38,080 nucleotides of DNA from Chara braunii (Eukaryota; Streptophyta; Charophyceae; Charales; Characeae). Positions 1 through 8,891 of this stretch are shown here, piece by piece. Each line of letters starts with the position of its first letter. Position 1 is the first letter of the stretch. The notes under the pieces were generated by a model. The model was not told where the DNA came from. It saw nothing but the letters and a program-made list of their open reading frames with translations, and did not search any database. The DNA is taken from the NCBI GenBank assembly GCA_003427395.1, contig BFEA01000427.1:292334-330413 (forward strand), given 5' to 3'. Position numbers and translations under genes: made by a program.

Positions 1-61
1 GAGACATCTCGGCCATGGCCCAATTTGGGGTGTGGCTGAGACATCTCGGCCATGGCCCAAC
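1..61. repeat. Short tandem duplication, period 38 bp
   Basis: A 23-base unit starting gagacatctcggcc occurs at 1-23 and again at 39-61 with no mismatch. It lies at the window edge, so the array may extend to the left. The following 62-480 is poly(T)/poly(A)-interrupted sequence in which I see no gene; the short ORFs there are driven by homopolymer runs. Confidence 0.8.
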
Positions 62-526
62 CATGGGGCCTTTTTTTTTTTTTTTCAGCCACGGCGCGGC
101 GCGGCGCGATGCACATCCGGAAAAAAAAACAAAACAAAAAAAAACAAACGTGGCATGACACGCGACGCGCGATCGAAGGAAAAAAAAAAAAAAGGGTGCT
201 ACAACCGCCCTTTTCAAACTCGGGGCCTGATGTTACCGCCTTCTGATGTTATGACTGCCTTTTCGAACTGCGGCCATTTTTCGGTTGCCCATTACTGTTT
301 TTTTTTGCCTTTACAGTTTGAAAGTGTGCTACTACTGCACTTGTTTCTTAATTTTTTGAAGAGGCCATAGTGGATTATATCAAGCAGCCAGCGGAATCAA
401 GGACAGTAGAAGTCAAGACCATTTCTCTGAAAGAGGTATTGCTGGGAAACTTTGAAGAAGAGCTGTTTCTGCAATGAACCCTTCAATGCGTGTCATGTAC
501 TCCAGCGGATGAAAGAAGATTAAACC

Positions 527-757
527 ACCCATACGTTTCCCAGCTATTTCTTCAGAGTCCTGGCATGCAGGCTGCTGCAACACTCAGGAAGTACAGGGGT
601 GCCGTTTCGCTGGACATTGATCCAGGAAAAACGGGCCTCGCATGCGACCCATTTTGCCTGGATGGATGTGCCGTGAAATGGTGCCCCGGTACTTCCCCAG
701 AGTTGCGCAGCATGCACCCTGTGACTTTGAAAAAATGGCTGGGAAATGGCTGGGAAA
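527..757. repeat. Imperfect foldback (about 100-bp arms)
   Basis: The left arm (about 538-638) and the reverse complement of the right arm (about 640-740) can be read side by side. Both carry a CCCAGC(T/C)ATTT(C/T)TTCA block, a GGAAGTAC(A/C)GGGG block and a GGACATTGATCCAGG-like block. The centre is a GC-rich near-palindrome around 629-648. The open frames on both strands here are consequences of the inverted symmetry. It could be a foldback/MITE relic or a hairpin-RNA source; no target duplication was identified. Confidence 0.65.
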
Positions 758-963
758 TGTGGTGAAAAAAATACAGCAGCTCAGGGACAAATGATTAAAC
801 CACCAGCACTTGGCCCATAGATCGGCCGGTGGACACTCCACATTAACCCACCGCAACTTTCGTGGCTCAGCGTCCAGAGCAAAATGGCTGGCTGCGCCGG
901 TTCATTTTCTTTTGGCGCGCAAGGTTTCCAGGGTGGGAGAAAAGTGCCACGTATATTAAAAAA

Positions 964-1547
964 AAGGGGCAAGTATGTTCATGTCACCTTTGAGCACGGA
1001 AGGGGCAAAAACCACACCCGTCAGCAAAGAAAACCGTGCCGAGTGCGAAAAGGCAAGGGAAGTACCAACTGCCGTGGTGTCCGACCAGGTGTCATATTTA
1101 CAGGGGTCGGCCGCAGTGTCAGAGGGGAAAACAGAAAAAAAAGAAAATGCCCAACGGATACTTCTAGCCCGCAATCACTCATTTCGAGTTCGCGCATGGT
1201 TTCTTTGCCGGCGCGAGTTTTTTTTGCCATTAGGGTTTCAAAACATGCCCCGTCCGCCGTTAATTAAAAAAAAAAAGAAACAACGGCGGGCACGGCATGT
1301 TTTGAAACCACGGGCCAACTCGAAATGAGCGATTTGGGTCCAAAAGTATCCGTTGGGCTTTTTTTTTTTTTTTTTTTCCCTCCGACACCACGGACGACCC
1401 TTGTAAATATGAAACCCGGTCTGACACCACAACCATCGGTACTTCCGTCACCTTTTCGAACTCCGGACTCCCTGCAGTTTTCTTTGCCGACGCGTGTTTT
1501 CCCCCCCCATTCAATACTAAAAGGTGACATGAAGGTACTTACCTAAA
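964..1547. repeat. Large foldback element with about 280-bp inverted arms
   Basis: The segment from about 964 to 1255 is repeated as its reverse complement from about 1275 to 1547. Matching blocks include TTCATGTCACCTTT at the outer ends, the GAAAAC/GTTTTC region next to CTTTGC, the degenerate GTGGTGTC..GACC block, and GTTTCAAAACATGCC with GGCATGTTTTGAAAC flanking a short A-rich spacer. Homopolymer runs interrupt both arms. The coding potential reported on both strands is a mirror artefact. Superfamily is unassigned because no clear target duplication is visible. Confidence 0.75.
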
Positions 1548-2140
1548 AAAAGAAGAGCCTAACAAATAGGAACCTCTTTTTTTGGTAAACAGTAGTTCAA
1601 GGAACCTAGACCACAATGAAACCAGTTACTTGCATCTCCAAGGTAGTGATATAGTCCTCCAGATAAAGCACATGGACATCATGTCTAGGCATCATGAGTG
1701 CATGTGACCAGAAAAAACCTGCCAGTGGTGATGGCCCCACATCTGGCTTGCAGCTCAGAAGGCGAAACCTCTGCAATGCCCACTGGTAGGCGGGGCGATT
1801 CCCAATTTCAGACAGAACCTGGCCCATGTGACTTCTTTTTTCCTTTTTTTTTTTCTTTTTTTGAGAATGTTCCAGTCTGGCGCACCAGTGTTAGCCGGTA
1901 TAGCCCACCTGCAGTAGCAGGTATTGCACCTGCTGGTGGGTGCAGCTCCCGCATGCTCCCTCGTTGGAGGCTTGAGCACGGATGTGGCTGCTACGGGTTC
2001 CCCGGTAATACTATAATGACAATAAAAAAGACCTGAAAGGCCGTCCTGTCCAGATTCGACAGGTAATTGAATTGGTTGGGGGAATTAGCCTTTAGAAAAA
2101 GAAAAAGAAAAAAGAAAGTTAGCGTTTGTAAATAATAAAC
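1548..2140. other. Non-coding stretch, nothing recognised
   Basis: This holds a pyrimidine run near 1836-1861, a short A/G-rich low-complexity block near 2094-2118 and otherwise unremarkable sequence. I see no credible gene, RNA or transposon end. Confidence 0.5.
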
Positions 2141-2144
2141 AGTC

Positions 2145-2230
2145 ATCCAGCAGCCTAGCTGAGTTGGTTAGGCATGCAAGTGGCATTCAGGAGGTTGTGG
2201 GTTCAAGCCTCGTGGCCGCCTGCAGCGCAC
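2145..2230 (+). repeat. tRNA-derived SINE-like head
   Basis: TAGCTGAGTTGG (about 2156-2167) fits the RNA polymerase III A box, and GGTTCAAGCC about 40 bases downstream fits the B box. The D-arm and acceptor stem do not pair well enough for a functional tRNA, so I call it the tRNA-related head of a SINE. The downstream body continues into 2230-2290. Confidence 0.55.
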
Positions 2231-2419
2231 TTAGTGCCAACGGACTGTGATAGTCCTCTGGATACCCCTTATCGGTATTAGCGGGGCCTATGACCTACAC
2301 GGGTGTGAGTGTGAGCGCGAGTGGGGTGTGTGGTGTGTGGGAGAGTGTTGGCCATAGCCTCTGCTGCTACTCGATGAGGGGTGGGGGACTACGAGAAAGG
2401 GAGGCGCAGCTACTGGCAA

Positions 2420-2501
2420 AATGCTCGGTCTTTGCGTTAGCCGGACCCCCACCGGCGGCTAATGCTCGGTCTTTGCGTTAGCCCTACCCCCACCGGAGGC
2501 C
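2420..2501. repeat. 41-bp tandem duplication
   Basis: Two adjacent copies (2420-2460 and 2461-2501) start AATGCTCGGTCTTTGCG and differ at about four positions. Confidence 0.85.
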
Positions 2502-2551
2502 CCACCCCATCTATGACTACCGCTGTTGGGGCGGCGGGCAACATGAATTAC

Positions 2552-2856
2552 CTCGTTTGCGAGGCCCTATGCTTGCAGGGGTCCCCTCTATATAGTCTTA
2601 GGAGTAGTGGTAGGAGTGGTAGGAAGGTAGTGAAAGGCGAAGAAGAATTTGAGAGAAGACAAAATAATGAAATAATAAACAGTCCATGTGCTCAAATCCT
2701 CGGGATCCTGGTTGTTAAAACGGCCATGATTCCCATGAAAACCCATGAACTTCGGGACTCGTTTGCGAGGCCCTATGCTTGCAGGGGTCCCCTCTATATA
2801 GTCTTAGGAGTAGTGGTAGGAAGGTAGTGAAAGGCCAGAAAGAATTTGAGAGAAGA
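2552..2856. repeat. Direct repeat of about 100 bp in two copies
   Basis: Copy 1 (2552-2659) and copy 2 (2758-2856) begin CTCGTTTGCGAGGCCCTATG and share the CTCTATATAGTCTTAGGAG block and the trailing GAATTTGAGAGAAGA. Copy 1 carries an extra 9-base AGTGGTAGG unit. They are separated by about 100 bp of unique sequence, and the second copy runs into an A-rich tail. Confidence 0.85.
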
Positions 2857-2934
2857 ACACACACAAAAAAAAAAAAATTAAAAAAAATTGGTACGATGCA
2901 GAGCAAGGATGACACGTATAATAAATTGAGGAAA

Positions 2935-3095
2935 AGAAAAGGCCATGTAGACCCATTAGCTGTTGATAACCAGACCTACGTTCGAATCCTGCAGAACCAG
3001 GTGAATGAAGTAACACTGAGTTACCTGGGGGCGATCAGCTCGATGATGGTACCTCAAGGCCGTCGCGCTGGCGCAACTTTGGGAGCTGAACACAA
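2935..3095 (+). repeat. SINE-like unit, copy 2
   Basis: A perfect B box, GTTCGAATCC, is at 2980-2989. The body is followed by a block ending CCTCAAGGCCGTC (3052-3063) that recurs elsewhere in the window. Alignment with the unit at 3355-3500 covers the head, the B box and the body block CTTGGGG/CTGGGGG..GTCAGCTC. The A box is degenerate here. Confidence 0.55.
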
Positions 3096-3167
3096 ACATT
3101 GCACCGGTGTCTGTGCCTGACCATATCTATGTGATGTAACAGCCTTGGGCACTGCGCCCTGCTAATG

Positions 3168-3344
3168 AAATGTACGTTCTTTGGGGATAAAGAAGAAATG
3201 TACGTTTTTGAAATGTACGTTTTTGCCCAACCACTTGTGAGGATTCCCAGCCTCGGTCCCAATATTTTTGAAATAAATGCAACATTTCTCTCTCTAAAAA
3301 AGAAAAAAGGAAAAAAATGTACGTTCTTTGGGGATAAAGAAGAA
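3168..3344. repeat. Duplicated block AATGTACGTTCTTTGGGG
   Basis: A block of about 28 bp occurs at 3168-3196 and again at 3317-3344, with shorter AAATGTACGTTTTT repeats between. Confidence 0.75.
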
Positions 3345-3354
3345 TAAAAAACCC

Positions 3355-3500
3355 AAGAGCCTAGCTCAGTGGGTACACCCATGAACTGTTGAAATACAGA
3401 CCTATGTTCGAATCCAGATGATGGAACTTGACAAGTGAAACCAACTACTAATAAATTGCTTGGGGCCCGTCAGCTCAATGATAATAAGTTGAGCCACTGC
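3355..3500 (+). repeat. SINE-like unit, copy 3 (best A and B boxes)
   Basis: An exact A box, TAGCTCAGTGGG (3362-3373), is followed by an exact B box, GTTCGAATCC (3406-3415), about 32 bases later. The body matches the unit at 2935-3095. This is the clearest tRNA-derived promoter in the window; the cloverleaf is not convincing, so it is read as a SINE. Confidence 0.6.
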
Positions 3501-3571
3501 AGCGTTTGAGCCACTGCAGCCACGGAAATATCAAGGCTCGTAAGCGAAACTGGCTGAGGCTGCCAGGATAA

Positions 3572-3752
3572 CTCCGGGGCCCAAGTCCCACTAGCAGCGT
3601 TTGAGTTACCTCAACGCCTGAATGTGGATGAGTTTGTGGAGACGTGCAGAAACGGTGTTGAGTTTCCTCAACTGCACATCTCGACAAACACGTCCATATT
3701 CAGGCGTTGAGGAAACTCAACGCTGCTAGTGGGACTTGGCCCCGGGTCGAAT
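3572..3752. repeat. Foldback element, about 70-bp arms
   Basis: The left arm begins CCGGGGCCCAAGTCCCACTA and runs through TCAACGCCTGAATGTGGA. The right arm is its reverse complement, ending AGTGGGACTTGGCCCCGG. The loop is centred near 3660. It is compatible with a short non-autonomous DNA element; no target duplication is resolved. Confidence 0.75.
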
Positions 3753-3814
3753 TGTGAGGTCCCCGGCCTCGATTCAATTTTTCTTGCAATATATGTGAAA
3801 GTTTTCCAAAAATA

Positions 3815-3905
3815 AATAAATAATAATAATAATAATAATATCTCAAGGCCGTAGCCCTTCTTTAAAATAAAAAAAAAAAAAATAAATAAAAAAAATAAAA
3901 AAGAA
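3815..3905. repeat. AAT microsatellite, SINE 3' tail and poly(A)
   Basis: (AATAAT)n at about 3815-3840 is followed by TCTCAAGGCCGT (3841-3852), the same 3' block as in the SINE-like units, and then A-rich sequence. This is consistent with the tail of another, 5'-truncated copy. Confidence 0.6.
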
Positions 3906-4469
3906 AAAAAGCACCCGCCGGGAGCAGCCTTTTGGCAGAGAGACTGCACGTGGCGAGCAGCCAAGATGAACAGCGATGACCGTTATCCTGCTATGCACAA
4001 CGTGGGCCCTGCACATGGCCTTCTTTACCTAGCTAGTTCAACCGTACAGCTCCCATTATAGCCAGACTTTTCTTGGTTTGTGGCGGTTGATCGTCTTCTA
4101 AATTGACGGTGAGAAGGAAGAGTTGCTGAGAAGAGAGAGAACTGCATCTACTGCGGAGAATGTTGCACTTGTCTGGCCGCATACAGTAAGGACAACCCAC
4201 GTGACTGTGTTGGTGTGGTCCGGCCCACGAGGCGAGAGCCAGTTGGTCAATCTGGATTCAGCATGGATGGCTTTTCCTTTGCCTGAAGAGGCGCCAAAGC
4301 AGATGATAACGCACACGTTGGAACACGTCGCGAGAACCAGTCGGTCGGTTGGTCCCGGAGTCTGGATGGATGGTCCTTCCTTGCCCGAGGAGGTGCCCAA
4401 GGAGATCATCATAAGGAACACCATACAGACGTCGGCGCGGAGCTGCAGCGTCTGAGGACTGAAATTGAA

Positions 4470-4625
4470 CCAAGCGAGACGTGGAGGGACAAGGGAGATG
4501 GTGGGGAGGGGCAGGGGAAGGGGAGGAGGAGAAAGGGTGGAAGGGGGAGAAGGGAAGGCCAAGGGTAAGAGAAAAGGGGGGAGGAGGAGGAGGAGGAGCA
4601 GGAGGAGGAGGGGTAACGCACAGAT
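4470..4625. repeat. Purine (GGA/GGAG) low-complexity tract
   Basis: The plus strand is almost pure G/A. Overlapping reading frames here give Arg/Gly/Glu or Leu/Pro/Ser runs without domain structure. Confidence 0.85.
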
Positions 4626-4728
4626 GGCAGGGAGGGAATGTACCAACCCAAGTAGACGCTGTCAGAACTGATATTGTGGAAAGCCGGGGTTCTCAGCGAC
4701 TCCAGTCTTCGAGAACGCGAATGACTTA

Positions 4729-4894
4729 GGGCCTCGCCACACCACTGTCGAAACGAGAAAAGTACGAGCGCATCTTCCCCGGAAAGCGATCAGATGCATC
4801 TGTTACTATTCATTCATAGTAGTGGATGCATCTGGCCACTAATTGCGGGATGCAGTCGTACTTTTTTCGTTTCGACAGTGGTGTGGCGAGTCCC
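4729..4894. mobile_element. MITE, PIF/Harbinger (Tourist-like) type
   Basis: The element is 166 bp with terminal inverted repeats of about 40 bp beginning GGGNCTCGCCACACC. Left and right arms differ at only a few positions over the first 40. It is flanked by the trinucleotide TTA on both sides (4726-4728 and 4895-4897), the target duplication typical of PIF/Harbinger and Tourist MITEs. The interior contains GATGCATC palindromes. It is non-autonomous, with no coding capacity. Confidence 0.88.
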
Positions 4895-5499
4895 TTATGA
4901 GTGTCATGGGGACTCACTGGGGCTCTGCGTCCGCCGGCTTCCCCGAACATAGCACACCCTGATAATGAATGTACACATGCTATTTTTTAAGCGCAATGCA
5001 TCCTTGTTCCAGTAGGATCAGGTCCAGCTTTCCCCCCACCCCCAATAGATTGGAGCAATCACGCACTAGGGGCCAATGCCTCAATCTAGAAGATGCTCTT
5101 ATCATCCTCATGTTGAAGGTTTGTAACAACGATGTTTACGTACACAACTTCGGGAAAAGAAAAAAAAGAAGAAGACTTCGCGCTGGTTCTTCATCCCCAA
5201 GTCTTCCCAATTTTTCAGTCACTGTGTCAATTTTTCTGTACGATTGTGAAGCAATTCCTTTGCATGTTTGTGTTTCCCACCTTCACGCCCTTCAATAGTC
5301 ATGCGGCGATTCATCCCCTAGAGTTGTCGCAACCTTACGCATTTTATAGTAGCCCCATAGTGAAGTCCAGCCCGCGAGCTATCATGGCCATCAGGGCACA
5401 GGAAGAAAAAGTACGAACACGAGGCCATGACAGTTACTCTTCATCCCAGAAAGCTAGCATCAGCTCCACGTGCTGACTATACACACTTGCTGTTGCAAT

Positions 5500-5520
5500 C
5501 GCTCTTCTTCTTCTTCTTCT

Positions 5521-5566
<46 letters not shown>

Positions 5567-5568
5567 CA
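5500..5568. repeat. (CTT)n(CTG)n trinucleotide microsatellite
   Basis: CTT repeats pass directly into an uninterrupted CTG tract. The long Gln/Ser/Ala/Cys frames across it are repeat translations. Confidence 0.95.
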
Positions 5569-5593
5569 TGGGTGTGTTTTTTCGGCTGCTATT

Positions 5594-5804
5594 GTACATA
5601 TGTACGTACGCAGTGTAATGGATATCAAAGGACAACTGCTGCACGCAGCTTGGATGCTGCATGCTCGAACGTCACAATGCAACTCGGAGCGTAAATCGTA
5701 CATATTATGTACGTACGCAGCGTAATGGATATCAAAGGACAACTGCTGCATGCAGCTTGCATGCTGCATGCTCGGAAGTCACAATGCAACGAGGAGCGTA
5801 AATC
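5594..5804. repeat. Tandem duplication, about 105 bp x 2
   Basis: 5594-5697 and 5698-5804 are adjacent copies. Each begins GTACATAT, contains the GTAATGGATATCAAAGGAC block, and ends GAGCGTAAATC. Copies differ by roughly ten substitutions or small indels. Confidence 0.9.
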
Positions 5805-6150
5805 TTGAGCCGCCGCCTAAATGGCATGATACGGTGTTTATTTATCATTTTATTTCATTGATATATTTGGTTTTTATTTTGTTCTTTTCTTATTTCTTTT
5901 TCGTGTTTATTTATTTATGCTCTTTATTTCCAAATTTGGTGGGCGTGTTATCATGTTGGCCATAGACAACTCCACTTATAAAAGCATAACTCGGTGAGTA
6001 CTCACCCATGCAATCTCAACCGTGTGGATGCAACATGAATGCCTGAATGCATCTGGCCGCAATTACGGCCGAACCTGGATGCATCTGACCACAGTCACGG
6101 TCCGACGCCCGTCCAAAAAGTCGTGTGCGCATTCTGTTTGTTTGTTTGTT

Positions 6151-6198
<48 letters not shown>

Positions 6199-6200
6199 GT

Positions 6201-6245
<45 letters not shown>
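6151..6245. repeat. Poly(T) run and (GT)n microsatellite
   Basis: About 46 consecutive T residues are followed by an uninterrupted GT dinucleotide array. Confidence 0.97.
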
Positions 6246-6246
<1 letters not shown>

Positions 6247-6345
6247 ACCAATTGAAACACAGTCCTGAGTTTGAATCCTTATGGAACAAGAAGATGAGGT
6301 AAAATCAATGAAATCGACTTAATTCTGGCCCCGGTACTCATCCGT
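6246..6345 (+). repeat. SINE-like unit, copy 4 (degenerate)
   Basis: A degenerate B box, GTTTGAATCC (6269-6278), sits in a context matching the units at 2935 and 3355. The A box region is replaced by the GT microsatellite. A separate 3' end with TCTCAAGGCCGT lies at 6569-6580. Confidence 0.45.
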
Positions 6346-7161
6346 TGCCTTTATAGCCGATCCCAGGTAATGTCCCCGATACTTCATGTAATCATGGGAC
6401 GTTGGACTCGTTTTCCAGCAGGTGCAGCTACGCACCAATAGATGGAGCGCCTGGAGGGGGTCACTACAAGGTGCTGCTCTTATCACACCTGGTAGCACCC
6501 CACAGCAGGTGCTATTTCCAAAAAAAAAAGAAAAAAAAGACCTTGGACTGGTCAGTTCGACATTGATATCTCAAGGCCGTCACCCTTTCTGGAGAGACTT
6601 CCCTTGGTCCATGCTCACCTCTGGTCTATTCTTCCCCTTCCTTAGAGGTGGACCCCACTGCTTGTGGCAAAGCTTTGGAAGACGATTTGTGAGACTCCAG
6701 TGCTTTGCGGCAAAGCTTGGGAAAAGGCTGACAAATGACGTGGCAAGAGTTTCCACTCAGTTTGGTTTTGCCCGTTCCTTGCGGTTCGGCCATCCTGAGG
6801 GGGTAGGTGGGGTCAGCCCCCTGGGTTTGCGCATAGCATGTGGAAGGGAGAGCCAGGGATTGGACAGGCACCAAGACAAGCGGATGTGGAGTTCTGTATA
6901 GGGAAAGTTTTACCTATCCCGTAACCAGCAACATCATCCGGACTTCTCTGTAAAAATTGTAATCATCCTCATCTTCTATTTTCATTACAGCAATAGTGAG
7001 CTGTCAATCTTCCACACCGATGCCATTAGGGCATCGCAAGTTCGACGTTCCTTACTTATTTTAGCCAATTTTATTTCGTCATCATCATCATCATCATCAT
7101 CTACCAATCTGAATCTTTATCATCAATCATCATCATCATCATCATCATCAATCATCATCAG

Positions 7162-7201
<40 letters not shown>

Positions 7202-8725
7202 GGTTTCTTTATTCATTTTTTCATCAATCAGTAGTTATCTCTGTGTTGGTGGTTATATTCTCATCTTACAGATAGGCTATGGTCTAGTTGGTAGATAGGT
7301 TGGTCAGGAAGGGAGCGCGACTCCGCAGGGGTAACCCAAGGTGGGAGGTGATTGCCCTCCAGGGAGTAGACGCAGACGATGGGAGCTGACCTTGGCTGGG
7401 GCTGGGAGATATGTATGGGGGCGCATTATCTCCTGGCGGAGGCAGACTAGGTCAGAGTGTTAGTTTTGAGGTACACCTTTTGGGGGAACTCGTTGCTGAT
7501 CAGGATTCTGATAGTATCAGATCCTTGATTTCTGGTTGGCATTCTAGATTAGCTAATTTCCTAATTGAGTCTTCTTGTGTAATGGCCAGGTTCAGTTGCC
7601 ACCAGAACGACGCTAGCCGGCGCTGGGGCAGTGCCCTGTAACCTGCTTGTGTAGGAACTTGAGGCTTTGTATAGAGGTCTGGAATTGCCGAGGGAGGAAG
7701 GCAATCTGCAAACTTGACTAATAGCTACAATCTGGCTGACGATGGTCGGAGCTGGGGTGGGTAGCGGCGTAGCGCTGCCCTGTAACCGAGACAGATTGGG
7801 GTGTGAGACCGGGAAGAGGCCTGATTGGTGCACAGCACGGGCTCAATTGTGATTGGTTGTTTGGAATGGATACAGGAAATTAGGGGTAGGATAGTAATTC
7901 AGTGCTGAGTAGACAATCTTTCTGATTAGTCATCATCTAGCTCTATTTCATGACCTCAATCACCCACTCTGACATCCTAAATCATCCAAAATGATCCTCA
8001 ATCATCTCAAATTTTCATCAATTGTCAATCGTCAATGTATTCCCATTATAAGGGACACTGGGCCCGGTTCCCAGCACGTGATGCTCCCCACAACTAGATT
8101 GGAGCAAATTACCAAAAAAAAAAAAAGCAACAACGGACCTGCCGAAAATTCGTGCTGCAGTGAGGTCCACTTTTCTGTTTGGCAGAAGCTTTCCCAGGCA
8201 GCGGGGTCCACCCCTTAGGTTTATAGGCAGCATCCTCCTCTAGCAGGCCTCTCAGGGTTGATGGCTCCCGTCTAATGGTGGGGAGCTGCACCTGCTGGAA
8301 ACGGGTTCTAGCGTCCCTTTGATGACATGTAGCAGGAGCAAGGTTTTCAGCAATCAATCGAATGGGTATACAGTAGGAGGCAGCATTGATTACCCCCCCC
8401 AGGAGGGGATTGCCTGACCTAATTACTTGCCCACTCGTCCCTCGCCCCAGCACAAGAGAGAGTTTGCGCACCACCCATTAGCCATTAGTAGTGGGAAGTC
8501 GAACCCTAATCCTACTTTTAATAGGACTGATGCCAAACCGCCCCCAAGAACCAATGAATCTGGTGTGTGTAGGTGTCACCGTAGGACATGGGCATGAGTA
8601 ACACAAATTTCCTCTAGCGGAGGCGGCTATGCAATTTGGCCGAAGAGAAAGAGAAGCCACCTAACGCGGGGAGACAATGCATATGCGAATTCGGAAGGCA
8701 AACATCCAATCCTGCAGGTTTACAT
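6346..8725. other. Repeat-rich non-coding interval with (ATC)n microsatellite
   Basis: Visible content: a SINE-type tail at 6541-6590, a long (ATC/TCA)n microsatellite at about 7077-7202, and blocks resembling each other around GGCAAAGCTTTGG/GGCAGAAGCTTTCCC (near 6665-6720 and 8180). No reading frame here has domain-like content; the longest (6422-6901, plus) crosses an A-run and the SINE tail. I see no RNA gene. Confidence 0.5.
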
Positions 8726-8729
8726 CTGA

Positions 8730-8891
8730 TGTGCAACCTCACACCCCACGAGGCGTTCCATACGTCGGACACCGATCAGAGTAGTTAGGGGTGTGGCCAA
8801 GGATTTTTGGCTGTGGGGGTTGAGTCACCCGGACAAAACGGGGGATTCTTGGTTCAGGCCGAGGTGCCTAGACAGGGGCTTGAGCTGTCGC
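8730..8891 (-). mobile_element. Truncated LTR terminus of an older related retroelement
   Basis: The sequence from 8730 resembles the beginning of the adjacent LTR at 8892. Shared blocks in the same order are AACCTCAC(A/G)CCC, GATC(A/G)GAGT and GGGGTGTG(G)CCAAG(G/A)ATTTTTGG followed by GTGGGGG. Identity is clearly lower than between the two flanking LTRs, so this is a separate, older copy. I infer that the main element inserted into this LTR and that its remainder resumes at about 25133. Confidence 0.6.

Noticed and set aside
2145-2230. Functional tRNA gene
   Set aside because: A and B boxes are present, but the acceptor and D stems do not pair properly, and related SINE-like units occur nearby.
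4098-4646. 182-codon minus ORF with a Leu/Pro-rich start resembling a signal peptide
   Set aside because: The hydrophobic N-terminus comes from the GGA-rich tract; the remainder has no recognisable features.
5477-5662. Poly-glutamine protein on the minus strand
   Set aside because: It is a translation of the CTG/CTT microsatellite; no flanking coding signal.
6022-6302. Phe/Val/Cys-rich and His/Thr-rich ORFs
   Set aside because: They are products of a poly(T) run and a GT microsatellite.
6422-6901. 159-codon plus ORF
   Set aside because: It spans an A-run and a SINE tail, and has no domain or homologous partner in the window.
7077-7202. Regularly repeated ATC blocks as a possible CRISPR-like array
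   Set aside because: This is a simple trinucleotide microsatellite with no spacer structure, in a eukaryotic context.
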